Both the position numbers and the translations under genes were made by a program. From PCPOR2b sp965220385 (lineage in GTDB: Bacteria > Poribacteria > WGA-4E > PCPOR2b), in assembly GCA_965220385.1 (NCBI GenBank), contig OZ244825.1, positions 5,890,001-5,954,000 of the forward strand: DNA of 64,000 nucleotides. Direction: 5' to 3'. Below the pieces are notes generated by a model, which was not told the origin of the DNA, did no database searches, and saw nothing but the letters and a program-made list of their open reading frames with translations. Shown piece after piece: positions 35,592-46,486 of this stretch. How positions within the stretch are numbered: position 1 is the stretch's first letter; the number at the start of each line of letters is the position of its first letter.

Positions 35592-38008
35592 CACAATCTC
35601 TGAAATGGGTATTCCACATCAATTATTCGCTGCTCTTTCTCCTCGCGGTATCTATTTTAGTAACGGGTGAAAGTGATATTGCGGAAGGGGAAACCGAGCC
35701 GAAACAGATCTCGATGCGGTTCAAAGATGCCTCGCTCGACCATATCTTGGAATTTTTCTCCGATGCAACGGGTTACACCGTTGTCAAAGCAGCAGATCTG
35801 GATATGCGTGTGACCATCATTAGCCCCGACGATCTGCCGGTGGACGAGGCGTTTTCGGTGTTGAACACTACCTTGGCAATCAAAGGATATACCAGCATCG
35901 TTAATGGGCAAAGTGTAAAGATCGTCCCGTTGGAGGAAGCGAAGCTTGAAGCGACGCCTATACAGGTTGGGAGCGATCCGGAAGGGATTAAATCTGAGGA
36001 TACCATTGCCACGCAGGTGATGCCACTCTCTTCGGCGGATGCGACCCAACTTGTCAAAGACCTCAAGGATTTTGTGCCACAGTACGGTGTGATGACCGCC
36101 TACGGTCGGAGCAATACATTGATCATCACCGCATCCTCGGCGAACATCAAGCGGTTAGCTGAAATTGTGGAACAACTTGACATTTCAATGGCGGACCGGA
36201 TCAAGCTTGAGGTGTTTTCGTTGCAATATGCGGATGCGACCAAGTTAGCCGAAGTGATCACCAAACTGTATGAGAAACCGACCGACACCGAAGCCGCAGC
36301 GGAACAGGAACGGCAGCAGCGGGGACGCCGTGGCGGGTTCGGCAATCGGGGTCAATTTGGTCGAGATGGCGGAGGAGGCGAGACTACAACTGAGGAAAGT
36401 AGCCCTACAGAGGGCGGTGCGCTACAGCTGCTCGGCGAAGTCAAAGCGGTCGCCGATGAAAACACCAACTCGCTCATCGTGTCTGCCAGCCAACCCAACC
36501 TCACAGTTATTCGTGGACTTGTTTCCGAGTTGGATACGCAACGCTTTTCTGAACCGGAAACACGTGTGTTCTCCCTAAAATATGGCGATGCAACGGAGAT
36601 TGCCAGTGAACTCAACCAAGCCTTTTCGAGTGCCGCGCGCAATGTATTTAACACTGGGTTTGGCGGCGGATTTGGTGGTGGCAGAGGCAGAGATAGACGT
36701 TTTTTTCAGGAACAGCAGAGCGCCAGCGAGCAGAGCGGAGCAGGCGTCCTCGGTCTGCCAGAATTGGTTGCAGTGCCGGATGCACGAACCAATTCTGTGA
36801 TGGTAACAACGACCGCAGAGCAGATGGAGGCTGTCGGCAAGCTGATCGAACAACTTGACAGAGACATCGCGGACTTCGCCGAGGACACCCGGATTTTCAC
36901 CCTTGAACACGCGGACGCGGCAAATGTCTCAGCGGTGCTCAACGAACTCCTCTCCACCGAACTCTTTGAGCGTCAAGCAGCGAATCGCACCAGTTTCGTT
37001 GGCGGCGGCTTTGGTGGGTTTGGCGGCGGATTCGGAGGCGGGTTTGGCGGTGGCTTTGGTGGCGGAAGATCAGCCGCCGGTGCATTAGGTTCAGGTGCAC
37101 AGACCGCGGATGCTGCCCGTGGACTCACAGGCAATGTGAAAATCGTCGCTGACGAGGAGACAAACGCCCTTCTGATCACTACATTCGTCCGAAATTTTCC
37201 CGCCGTTGAAAAACTGGTCGAACAGCTCGATGTGCTGCTCCCCCAAGTCCTCATTGAGGCACAGATTATTGAGGTGACACTTGATGATGATAGTGCGTTC
37301 GGGGTCGAGTGGATGTGGGAGCAGGGGACAACCCGCGACGATAAAACCTATCAGCAGGAGGGAACGACCGATTTCGGGTTGACCGATGAGATTTTCGGTC
37401 TGAAATACGGTATCCTCTCCAGCAAATTGGACACAATGCTTCACGCCCTGACGAAGGACACGAAGGTTAATATCCTCTCTACACCGCGGATCATGACCAA
37501 AAACAATCAGGAAGCGGTTATCAACGTCGGTCAAGCGGTGCCGTTCCTTGTCAGTACGCAGGAGACAGCGACCGGTGGCATCCTAACCAGCACAGACTTT
37601 CGGGATGTCGGTGTCATCCTGACCGTCACGCCGCGGATCAATCGATCCGGAACGGTTTCTCTCGATGTGAACCAACAGATTAACAGCTTGGTCGAATTTA
37701 CGCTGTTCGATGCCCCGATCATCTCCACACGCGAGGCGTCGGCGTTTGTGACGATCAAGGACAAGCAAACGATGGTGATCGGCGGGATGATCAAGGACGA
37801 CAAGACGGAGACCGTCCACAAGATACCGGTGCTGGGCGATATTCCGCTGTTGGGTAAGTTGTTTCAGCGAAGGGATACGCGGGTTGAAAAAACGGAGTTG
37901 ATGGTATTCATCACGCCGCATGTGGTCTACACCGATGCGGATGCGGATCGGGTGACAGCAGAGCAGAGAGAGAAATTACATCTACAAAATGGCAGAACGG
38001 GCAACTAG
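35588..38008 (+). CDS. gspD: Type II secretion system secretin GspD
   Basis: 806 residues. Outer-membrane channel. Signal peptide, N0 domain (MRFKDASLDHILEFFSDATG), then four N-type repeats, each starting with a V-F-x-L-x-Y-A-D-A-T-like strand and ending with x-LIxxxxxxN-x-x-x-x-LVxQLD: near residues 140, 215, 325 and 440. The C-terminal secretin core begins at QVLIEAQIIEVTLDDDSAFG and includes TIKDKQTMVIGGMIKDDKT. Gly/Arg/Phe-rich loops interrupt N2, N3 and N4 (for example GGGFGGFGGGFGGGFGGG). The other Gsp genes are not in the window. Confidence 0.93.
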   Translation: MTQSLKWVFHINYSLLFLLAVSILVTGESDIAEGETEPKQISMRFKDASLDHILEFFSDATGYTVVKAADLDMRVTIISPDDLPVDEAFSVLNTTLAIKGYTSIVNGQSVKIVPLEEAKLEATPIQVGSDPEGIKSEDTIATQVMPLSSADATQLVKDLKDFVPQYGVMTAYGRSNTLIITASSANIKRLAEIVEQLDISMADRIKLEVFSLQYADATKLAEVITKLYEKPTDTEAAAEQERQQRGRRGGFGNRGQFGRDGGGGETTTEESSPTEGGALQLLGEVKAVADENTNSLIVSASQPNLTVIRGLVSELDTQRFSEPETRVFSLKYGDATEIASELNQAFSSAARNVFNTGFGGGFGGGRGRDRRFFQEQQSASEQSGAGVLGLPELVAVPDARTNSVMVTTTAEQMEAVGKLIEQLDRDIADFAEDTRIFTLEHADAANVSAVLNELLSTELFERQAANRTSFVGGGFGGFGGGFGGGFGGGFGGGRSAAGALGSGAQTADAARGLTGNVKIVADEETNALLITTFVRNFPAVEKLVEQLDVLLPQVLIEAQIIEVTLDDDSAFGVEWMWEQGTTRDDKTYQQEGTTDFGLTDEIFGLKYGILSSKLDTMLHALTKDTKVNILSTPRIMTKNNQEAVINVGQAVPFLVSTQETATGGILTSTDFRDVGVILTVTPRINRSGTVSLDVNQQINSLVEFTLFDAPIISTREASAFVTIKDKQTMVIGGMIKDDKTETVHKIPVLGDIPLLGKLFQRRDTRVEKTELMVFITPHVVYTDADADRVTAEQREKLHLQNGRTGN

Positions 38009-38071
38009 GGTCGAATGCATAAATTCTACAGCCCTTATAGAAACGACCTTCTCACCGGCTAGTACTAAAGG

Positions 38072-41000
38072 CTAATAGGTGTTCTGCACCTGGACCCCAG
38101 CCCGAGCTCTCCGACGCAGCCGGTCAAACATCATAACGTTTTTGGATTGAATCGCCCGGTTCTTACGTTTGAGGTGCCGACGATAATCCGTGGACTCGCG
38201 TCGCCTGACGTCCTGTCGTGCCGGTTGTGTTTTTCCATGTGGCAAGCCAAGCCACGCTGTCCCGCGATGAAACGCATAACGATTTTCAGCATCGCGGGCG
38301 ATGACCGTCGCCGTGCCGCGTAAGCCATCGGCGATGAAAATACCGCGAAGATCGGTTTCACCTGAGATGAAATGCCCAGCTGCAGAACCAACCGCCTTGA
38401 CGTGGACTTTCGATTGGTATTTCCCAGCGACTGCGTCTCGTACATTGACACGCACCCGCCCGCTGACCGTGCCCTCCTGCACCTCAATCTCCAACGGCGT
38501 AATCAAGATTAAACCGCTTGTGAATAGGTTATCTCCTCGACAGATGGCGAGATATGCCCCCTCTTCCGTGAGTGGCAGAGCGATTTCGCGGCTTTTGTCG
38601 ATGTAATCTTTCCCGTCGCCGAGTGGAACGGTTTGGTTGACCTCTGGCTCGATTCCCGCGAGACGCGCTTGGGTCACCTGACTTAGGTTTTTCTCCCTCA
38701 GATAGAGTTTCATCAGGTCAACCCGGTACACCTGAATCACAGCTGTTTTGATATTGCGATATTTGAGCGTCAACGCCACATCCGTATCCGGTCGCTTGAT
38801 AGTGACTTCGGGAAGGGCAATCCGCTGCGCTTCGAAGTAGGCAATGGACTCGTCGGCGTCGGGGTAGATTTTCCTAACCTTGTTGTACCATGTTATCGCC
38901 TGTTCCGGTTTCTCTTGGACGTGATAAATCTGTCCGAGAATGTATCGCGCAAAATCGCGGTCTTCACTTTCGCTTGATGCGACGGTGGTCGCTGCCCCGA
39001 TGGCTTTCTCGTGGGCGTGTAGCGAGAAAAATCCGAGTGCCTCCATGTACTGAAAACTGCTCAGTAGATCGCTCTCCGGATAGCGTGCCTGATTCAGTTG
39101 GCATAGTTGTACCGCAGTCTCAAAATCTTCCACATCCATCAAAACGTTCGCTAGTGAAAATCCTGCATCATCAGCGAGCGGGTTCGTCGGATACAAGGTC
39201 AAGAATTGGTAAAGCGTCTTTGCCGTTCGCGCGAGTATTTCCCGTTTTGTTACCGTTTGTGGTTTCCCATCGGTGTTTTCCTCTGTTTTCTCATCTTTCC
39301 TTGCGTAAAGAGCTTGAGAGAGCGCGAAGTAGGCAGGGATGGTTGCGGCGGTGTCGGGGTACTCACGCCATAACGCCTCCATGAATCCAAGCGAACGCAG
39401 GAATTTCCCTTCATCCTGAAGTGCGGCGCTGACATTGGCATCATTCACAAAACTGGATTCAATCGTCGAACGGTGGACAAACGTCGCCCGCTCAAACTCC
39501 CCAATATCCCGATATGCCGCCCCAACTGCCCGAATCTTGTCAAATGGGATATACAGTTCGGGATAACGCTCGCGTGACAACTCAAACGTCTCAACCACTT
39601 TTCTAGCGTTGTAGTGTGCGCTTGTGGTGTACATCCACAACAACATCTGCATAGTCTCCTTCTTATTGTAAAAGGAGCTGTCCGCGGAAAGTCTTTCAAG
39701 CAGCGGAAGCGCGTCGCTATACCGGCCATCGTCAAAGTAGGCTTTTCCGAGCGTATACGCCTCGTTATTGTTCAGGTGGTATTGGTCAGGGGATTTTTCA
39801 CCGGGGCCTAACACGGTCAATGAGGCCACCGTTCCGATCCATATGTCCCTGGGGTATTGTGCGTCACGGATGATCGTCGGGAGGACGTGGTACTCGCCGG
39901 GGGTGTAGCTGATTAACTGATACGTGTAGCGGCTCACGCGCCCCCCGGGCTTATAGTAGAGGTGGATCACCCCGTCTCCCAGTTCGTGATGGTGAAAATT
40001 GCCTTTAACACTCCCGTCGATAACGGTCGTTCCAGCGGGAAAATACTCGTCAACGACGAGGTGTTGGTTTTTATCCTGACGATGGGGCAAAAACCCGCGT
40101 CTCCCGGGACTAATATCAACAGCGACATCCGTTCTCATCCCGGCTTCCAAGTGTGTAATCTGCGTCGTACTCTGCGCCTCAATCGGTCGGCCCCCATACT
40201 CCAGCGGTGCGTGATGGTAACGGCGCGTTATCTGCGTCTTTTTCCAATTATCCGCTGTCTTCGGTTCAGTTCCGACCCAACTTGGAATCAGTGACGAAAA
40301 CCCGTTGAGTGTAACAAGGTAGGTATACATCCCACGCCCATCAATTCGCATCTCGACGCTGTTCTGCCCATTGACAATGTGAGCCATCGGTACATCGATT
40401 AGGTGATTTGCTGAGTCCCGACGCACCACAATCGTTTCGAGCATCTCACCGTTCACGAGTACACTCAGTTTATAGTCGTCTGCGGTGTATTGCGTCTCCT
40501 GATAGTAGGTTGCCAGTGCAGCGACAACAGGCCCTTTGGCGGTATAGGGTGAATAACCGTAGTAACGGCGCTGTTCAATCAGATATTCGACCGTCTGCTT
40601 GATCCACGGTGAATTTGGGCGGACAGCTTCCAGTCCCAGCAACGCCAATGCGATGGTCTCCACCCGACCTGACTTTGTAAATGACGGCAAAGTTTTTTCC
40701 TCTCTCTGGAGCGGTGAAAATGTGGACAACGGGTCTCGATGCTCCAATACATTGAGCATCTCTCCTGCAATTTCCAACCGCTCTAGATTCACAAAGACCA
40801 GTGCAGTGTACGCCACCGCAGCGTCGGTCATCTGATTCCGCTGCCGATACAACCGGTTCGCGTATGCGAAATCCGCTTCACCGAGTGTTGAGAGTGCGTG
40901 GAGGATGACTGCCTTTGTGTCATTGTCCTTCTGATTGGTTTGAGTGAACGCTGTTTTGAGATAGGCTATGGTTCTTGCAATCGTTTGGCCGTCCACAGCG

Positions 41001-44000
41001 ACACCCGCCTGACTTGCGGCAGCCATCGCCCAAAGATTGCGCGAGGTCACACGGGGATGACTCTCTGATTCTCCGCCGATCCAACTCCATCCGCCGTCAC
41101 TATTTTGGGTTGTCACAAGCCGTCCAAGGTGCGTCCGCGCCCGCGCAAGCAACTCACGGTTATCGGTAGGGTGCCCGCCCACCTTTTTCACATAGATGAG
41201 TGCGTGGGCAAGGGCGAGCAGATCGCTTCCACCGTCGCCGGGCATCTGCACCGTCGATCCGATAGCGATGTTTTGGAGCCATCGAGGCTGGTGGCTCATA
41301 GCAAGGTCGAAAATCAATCGTGAGACGTTTGGCCCGATGCTAACTGTGAGTCCCTTCCGCGTGAAGCGTTGGTCGGCTGGGAGTTCAACGTAAACGGCGC
41401 TGTCACCGCTCGCCGTGCCGCTCTGCGTATCAGCGTATTCTAGCCCCCATGGACGGATGGGGACTTCACGCTGTATTCCATCGCGCATTGTTCCCGCTGT
41501 CGCGGTTGCTTCGATGATGAGTCGGTCTCCGGCGGGGACGGTCGTTGCGTCAAATATAAGTTCGGTTGTGCCCTGCCCCTTTATCGTGAGTTGTTCATGG
41601 TCACGTAGGGAGTGACGCGTCCCATCAACAGTGAGAGTGAGTTGAACTTCGGCATCCCCCTCAAAATCGGTCAGATTGTGAAGGCGGACATGTGCTCGAA
41701 TCTTATCCCCTTCGGTGACAATTGAGGGAGTTTGGATATCAAGGAAAAAATCCTTCCGGGTCACGGTCTGTACGCGAACCTCCCCGACTAGCGTATCGAC
41801 GGTAACGCCCCGTCCTGTCAGCCGCCACTTCGTGGTCTTCTCCGGCATCGGGATGGTCACGGTTGCCACACCCGCATCGTCCGTGATGACCGCGCCGATC
41901 CAGTGTCCAGCGGCTGTAACTTCTTCGCGCACATGCAGCGGATCGGGTTCAAGCGGACCATTAACTGCACCTATACGAGCCGCCTCTACTGCCTGCTCAA
42001 CTATCGCTAGATCTCTTGATGGGACAGTAGGTTTGAGGATAGGTTTGATAACAGGCTTGCGAACCTGTGGCTCCGAAGAGGCTTCGATAGGTGTGGTAGT
42101 GCGGACTGGTGCTGAAAAGATTATCTTTTCTTCAAGCCGTATCTCCTCCTCCAATATCTCTTGAATCACCTGTCGTGTCGGTGGTTCGTAGCGGAAGGTG
42201 CAGCTTGAAGCGGCCCGCATCGCCGACTCGCGTCGGATGCCTTGTTGGAAAAAGTGGTTGATCGGCATGAGTGTATCGGGGTAGATGGCGAATAGGGCTT
42301 CGTCCACGAGTGCCAATGAAAAGTCCGCTTTAACGGGCTGCCCAAGTTGATCGGTAGCACGAACCTCGACCTTAGCTGTCGCTCCCGGTTCATAAATCGG
42401 GAACGGCTCAAAGTTGTAATCGGGATTGGGTTGCTCTTCCTTCCAACTCACCTTCAGATTCAGTTTCCTTTCGACAACGAAGTGCTTCTGTGTCGTGCGG
42501 AGTTGCTGACCGTCTATTGCTGCCACTCCAAGATAGAAGTTTGGAAAGTGTGCGTGTCGGACCGTGAACTGAAGTGGATTCATGCCCGATTTTAATACGA
42601 GCACATCATAAGCGATGATCCCTTCACCCTCAAACGTGACGAGTGCGTGGGTTTGCGCTAGACGCGAATGGATACGAAGCGTTTCGGAAGCCCCCACTTC
42701 CGTTCTCGTGCGCTCAGCGAAGATGCGCAGCTTGGTCTCGTCGCTCTCGTCGGAGATGCGGACGCGACCGGCACCGCTGACAGGTTGACCAAACCGATCC
42801 ACCCCACTCGCACGGATGATATATGTGCCCCCTTTGGTAAGTGTCAACTGGATTGTACCGATCCCCGATGCGTTGTCCGTTTGGAGGTGATGTTCCTGAA
42901 TAGTTACTTCCGCAGGTTCCGCCGTGTCTTCACCCTCAAGCCAAGGAATCTGTGACAAGACAGGATGCACGAGAGGACCTTTCTGCTGTTGAACCACCTT
43001 AACCGCCAATTTCACCCCAAGCGGTTTCCCATCGGCACCAGTCGTCCGGAGGGTCACGTCGAAAGGCTCGCCGGAAAGGACCAGATCCGCATCAGGTTTG
43101 ACAGCGATCGAAAATTCGAGGTATGCCAGCATGACGTGAGCCTTAACGCTAACGTTCTCACCCAGAATCGTTCCGCGAAAATGTAGTCGATGTCCGGGCT
43201 GCATCAACATCGTATCGAAAATAACCTTCAGTTTCCCTTGGTCATCTGTCTCTTCCGTATAACTTCGACCATCTGGTAGATCGTATTGAATCGTCGCGTG
43301 CTTCACAGGTTGACCGTAGTAGTATTGTGCCGAAAAGGTGGCTTCAACCTGTTCGCCGCGGAAATAAACATCGCGTGGAAAATCGAGTGCCAACTGCACC
43401 TTTTCGAGTTGAAATCGTTCAACACGAAACTTCCCGATAAATGTGCGTTCCGTACCCTTCGCATCGTATGGCGAAACCTGAATGCGATACTCGCCAACGG
43501 GGGTGTCCGGATCAAGTTGCATCTGGGTATCGAATCCACCGAATTGTGAGAGTTCGACCGCTTCCTCACGGATGGAGCGGCCTTGTGCATCAATCACCGA
43601 GAGCTTATATCGCACGCCATCAGGCACGATATAGGTCCCTTCCTTGACATCGCGGAGGATGCCGCGAATCGAAACATGGTCCCCCGGACGGTATGCTGGG
43701 CGATCGGTGTAAATATAGCAGCGCGGCGTCAGTCCTGTACTGAATCCAAGTCCTGCGAGATCTAATCCATCCGCGGCGACATGTCTATCTTTAGCGACAA
43801 ACGTTGTCACCCGACTCGCATCCTTGAGGCGGTTCTCCCCAAGCGTGTCTTCTAGGATGGCGTTTTCGGTCACATGAAGCACGCCATCTGTTCCGGTAAA
43901 TCCCTCAAAGATGACTTGTGAACCGTCGCTCACAAGCACTTTGGCATCGGCGACGACCTCGCCCTTCAACGTATCTTGCACGAATACAAGCATTTCCCGA

Positions 44001-45991
44001 CGTGACGTTTTGGTGATGACTTCGATGTCGCTGCGGATGAGGAGCGTTGTTGATTCCAGATCTGCCTCTCCGAGTTGTACGGCGTAGACGCCCGCTCCCT
44101 CAATCGGGATGTCAATATTGAGTTCAAACGGTTTATACTTCTGATAGTCTGGTACGCGGTATTCCCACGTTTTGTCCGGCGCAATTAACGCGAGGTCAAG
44201 GTCTTCAACCCCTTTCACATCGTACAGCTCGCGCCAGTAGGCTTCGAGGTTGAGTTTGTAGAGATTTACGGTAAGGGTTTCAATATTCCGCAGTGAAACG
44301 TGGAGCTCCGCTGGCTCATTTGTGCGAGTCGTTCGTTCTGTCACTAGTTTCAAATGCTTTTCCGTCAACCGACGAATGCGCTCTTGTGCTTGCACGTGCC
44401 ACCGCCCCCATGTCAATTTTCGGTAGGATTCAAGCGCGTTCTCAAGATCACCCATCTTCTCCTCGTAGGTCTGCCCAATCCGAAAGAGCGCGAGTGAGGA
44501 TTCATCACTGTTCGGATATTTGCTGACCAGTTTTTCCCACACCGCAATTGCGGGCAACGGCTCAGCGTTGTGCAGATGAATCTGACCATAGATTAACATG
44601 ATCTGCGGAACACGCTCATCCAACGGGTGTTGCGCCTGAAATTGATCGAGTGCACGCACCGCTTCGTCATACTTCTCTTCGGCAAGAAGTGTCACTCCGA
44701 GTTGAAATTCGGCGTTGATAATCTGCTGCTGTGCATCTGTCCACTGTGGCCCATTGGGGAACTCTCGGATGTACCGATTCCACGCTTCAATCGCATGGGT
44801 GTACTTTCGCTGACCGAACCGTATCGCCCCAATCTGAAAGGTGGCTGACATTCGCAGTCGATGGCGATGTTCGGTGAACGATTCGCTTGAATCTTCAGCA
44901 CCCCGTGTTTCGGGAGCGATTTTGAACCCTTTATTGTCTAAAAAATCTTGATAGGCGCTGAGGGCTTCTTCGCTTCGCCTACGCTGCTGATACGCCGTCG
45001 CAATTTCGTGTGCCAGCGTCATTGACCGCCGGTCATCGGGGAAATCGACCTGAAAACGTCTGGCACATTGTACGCCAAGCGCCAACGCCTCGTCTGAAAC
45101 GGGAGCGGGGAACTGGTAGGTGCGGGGCAACAGGAATCGTGCGTCCTTGAGTAGGGGGCGGACTGTTGCCTTTTCATCATCAATCAATTTTATCAGATCT
45201 TCAAGCGTCGATTGCGCTGATAGGTGTTGGTCCATGGCAAGCTGACACGCAGCGAGATGGTATCGCACCTGATAGCGGTGATTTCCCGGCGGTTTATTTG
45301 TTTCCGGGCGCTGTACCGAACCGGCTGAACGTCGAAAATCGGAGTCAAATTCAGCAAGGTAGGTTTGATAGTCGTTCGCTGCCTGTTGGTATTTCTCCTG
45401 TAACTGCATCATACGACCGAGACGAAAAGTCACCACCTCGCGCAGATCACGATCAATCTCCAGCGTCAATACCTTCTGATATAGGTTATAAGCCTTCTGA
45501 TAGTTCGGTGGAGGGGCATCTAGGTCACCCTTTTCCGGTTTCCGTGAGAGGGTTTCGGCAAGTTCGATATAGACTTGGGCGATTTCTGACTTGCGGTCTG
45601 ACGAAAGCAGTCGGTCGACCTCGGCGCTGTAAATAGCTTCAGCCTGCTCAAACGCTTTGAGATTGAAATGGCACGTGGCTCGGAGGAATGTGGCTTTTCG
45701 CGACCACGCCGAATTTGTTGGGTATGCCGTTAGAAGTTGGTCGCACGCCTGAATGGCACTGGTGTAATCTTCATTGTAGAATAGCGCGAGTCCCTTGAGA
45801 TAGAGCAGGTAATCACGTCTCTCATCTCCCGCAGCGAGGGCGACGTCAATCTGTGCGACAGCATCTGTAAACTGCTTTGATTGTAAAGCGGATTGGACAC
45901 GATTGTATAGGTGTTGATCGGTGGGATCTTGCGCGATACTTACATGGGCAACGACTAGGAGAGCGAGTGCAATCAGGGTGAATTTTTTCAT
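38072..45991 (-). CDS. Giant exported TPR/alpha-2-macroglobulin-like protein, thioester site lost
   Basis: 2639 residues. Signal peptide KKFTLIALALLVVAHVSIAQ. Residues about 25-550: TPR repeats. From about 560: macroglobulin MG domains, a Pro-rich bait-like stretch (near 1310) and the A2M core DDAGVATVTIPMPEKTTKWR. In the thioester domain (about residue 1585), the usual GCGEQ is replaced by PGDGGSD, so no covalent trap can form. A second TPR block (about 2065-2400) follows, then another MG1-like unit (LKYRNIKTAVIQVYRVDL) resembling that near 570. Basic C-terminal tail. The start at 45991 has GAGGAGG upstream; the reading to 46006 adds five residues. Bacterial A2M proteins protect the envelope from proteases; TPR fusion suggests a scaffold. 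Confidence 0.88.
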   Translation of the reverse strand: MKKFTLIALALLVVAHVSIAQDPTDQHLYNRVQSALQSKQFTDAVAQIDVALAAGDERRDYLLYLKGLALFYNEDYTSAIQACDQLLTAYPTNSAWSRKATFLRATCHFNLKAFEQAEAIYSAEVDRLLSSDRKSEIAQVYIELAETLSRKPEKGDLDAPPPNYQKAYNLYQKVLTLEIDRDLREVVTFRLGRMMQLQEKYQQAANDYQTYLAEFDSDFRRSAGSVQRPETNKPPGNHRYQVRYHLAACQLAMDQHLSAQSTLEDLIKLIDDEKATVRPLLKDARFLLPRTYQFPAPVSDEALALGVQCARRFQVDFPDDRRSMTLAHEIATAYQQRRRSEEALSAYQDFLDNKGFKIAPETRGAEDSSESFTEHRHRLRMSATFQIGAIRFGQRKYTHAIEAWNRYIREFPNGPQWTDAQQQIINAEFQLGVTLLAEEKYDEAVRALDQFQAQHPLDERVPQIMLIYGQIHLHNAEPLPAIAVWEKLVSKYPNSDESSLALFRIGQTYEEKMGDLENALESYRKLTWGRWHVQAQERIRRLTEKHLKLVTERTTRTNEPAELHVSLRNIETLTVNLYKLNLEAYWRELYDVKGVEDLDLALIAPDKTWEYRVPDYQKYKPFELNIDIPIEGAGVYAVQLGEADLESTTLLIRSDIEVITKTSRREMLVFVQDTLKGEVVADAKVLVSDGSQVIFEGFTGTDGVLHVTENAILEDTLGENRLKDASRVTTFVAKDRHVAADGLDLAGLGFSTGLTPRCYIYTDRPAYRPGDHVSIRGILRDVKEGTYIVPDGVRYKLSVIDAQGRSIREEAVELSQFGGFDTQMQLDPDTPVGEYRIQVSPYDAKGTERTFIGKFRVERFQLEKVQLALDFPRDVYFRGEQVEATFSAQYYYGQPVKHATIQYDLPDGRSYTEETDDQGKLKVIFDTMLMQPGHRLHFRGTILGENVSVKAHVMLAYLEFSIAVKPDADLVLSGEPFDVTLRTTGADGKPLGVKLAVKVVQQQKGPLVHPVLSQIPWLEGEDTAEPAEVTIQEHHLQTDNASGIGTIQLTLTKGGTYIIRASGVDRFGQPVSGAGRVRISDESDETKLRIFAERTRTEVGASETLRIHSRLAQTHALVTFEGEGIIAYDVLVLKSGMNPLQFTVRHAHFPNFYLGVAAIDGQQLRTTQKHFVVERKLNLKVSWKEEQPNPDYNFEPFPIYEPGATAKVEVRATDQLGQPVKADFSLALVDEALFAIYPDTLMPINHFFQQGIRRESAMRAASSCTFRYEPPTRQVIQEILEEEIRLEEKIIFSAPVRTTTPIEASSEPQVRKPVIKPILKPTVPSRDLAIVEQAVEAARIGAVNGPLEPDPLHVREEVTAAGHWIGAVITDDAGVATVTIPMPEKTTKWRLTGRGVTVDTLVGEVRVQTVTRKDFFLDIQTPSIVTEGDKIRAHVRLHNLTDFEGDAEVQLTLTVDGTRHSLRDHEQLTIKGQGTTELIFDATTVPAGDRLIIEATATAGTMRDGIQREVPIRPWGLEYADTQSGTASGDSAVYVELPADQRFTRKGLTVSIGPNVSRLIFDLAMSHQPRWLQNIAIGSTVQMPGDGGSDLLALAHALIYVKKVGGHPTDNRELLARARTHLGRLVTTQNSDGGWSWIGGESESHPRVTSRNLWAMAAASQAGVAVDGQTIARTIAYLKTAFTQTNQKDNDTKAVILHALSTLGEADFAYANRLYRQRNQMTDAAVAYTALVFVNLERLEIAGEMLNVLEHRDPLSTFSPLQREEKTLPSFTKSGRVETIALALLGLEAVRPNSPWIKQTVEYLIEQRRYYGYSPYTAKGPVVAALATYYQETQYTADDYKLSVLVNGEMLETIVVRRDSANHLIDVPMAHIVNGQNSVEMRIDGRGMYTYLVTLNGFSSLIPSWVGTEPKTADNWKKTQITRRYHHAPLEYGGRPIEAQSTTQITHLEAGMRTDVAVDISPGRRGFLPHRQDKNQHLVVDEYFPAGTTVIDGSVKGNFHHHELGDGVIHLYYKPGGRVSRYTYQLISYTPGEYHVLPTIIRDAQYPRDIWIGTVASLTVLGPGEKSPDQYHLNNNEAYTLGKAYFDDGRYSDALPLLERLSADSSFYNKKETMQMLLWMYTTSAHYNARKVVETFELSRERYPELYIPFDKIRAVGAAYRDIGEFERATFVHRSTIESSFVNDANVSAALQDEGKFLRSLGFMEALWREYPDTAATIPAYFALSQALYARKDEKTEENTDGKPQTVTKREILARTAKTLYQFLTLYPTNPLADDAGFSLANVLMDVEDFETAVQLCQLNQARYPESDLLSSFQYMEALGFFSLHAHEKAIGAATTVASSESEDRDFARYILGQIYHVQEKPEQAITWYNKVRKIYPDADESIAYFEAQRIALPEVTIKRPDTDVALTLKYRNIKTAVIQVYRVDLMKLYLREKNLSQVTQARLAGIEPEVNQTVPLGDGKDYIDKSREIALPLTEEGAYLAICRGDNLFTSGLILITPLEIEVQEGTVSGRVRVNVRDAVAGKYQSKVHVKAVGSAAGHFISGETDLRGIFIADGLRGTATVIARDAENRYAFHRGTAWLGLPHGKTQPARQDVRRRESTDYRRHLKRKNRAIQSKNVMMFDRLRRRARAGVQVQNTY

Positions 45992-46006
45992 AATAATCCT
46001 CCTCAA

Positions 46007-46486
46007 ACGATTTTGAATTCTAATAACTCAGTTGTACATTTGTATAATGATTGGCAAGGTACTCATATAAAGCGCACGAGTTTGACCTGAATCGGTGACG
46101 CTTGCGTTTCGAGCAATTTATATGCCATCGGTTCTATCACCGACAATACTTGCCAAGAAGGGGACTTCCGCGTCTGGGTGAACCTTCGGGATATCCTGAA
46201 AAAGGCAAAATCGTCAGTCTGGGTTGTACGCTTTGGTGCAGGAAATGAGATCCTGTGAGGTTAGCAATTTATGTGGTGAGATGGTTGCGCGGAGGCGGTT
46301 TGACCGCCCGGTGTTCGCGAGGAAATTGAGCAGCTGGTGAAAAAATACGAGGCGGTCTGAAAGGAATGACGTTAGTGTGTGATTCAAGAGGCGTCAACCC
46401 CTAATGGGGTGGATAAATTTGTAGTGACGACTTCGTTCAGGAGTGACAAAAGTCGTCACTACAAAGTTGACAAAGCATCTGACCAT
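46007..46486. other. Gene-free gap with a 16-bp inverted repeat
   Basis: TTTGTAGTGACGACTT (46418-46433) pairs perfectly with AAGTCGTCACTACAAA (46450-46465), loop 16. It lies 3' of the minus-strand gene at 46487 and may terminate it. A short open fragment at 46304-46360 reads REEIEQLVKKYEAV then stop, possibly the tail of a decayed gene; upstream codons contain stops. Otherwise nothing recognisable. Confidence 0.55.
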
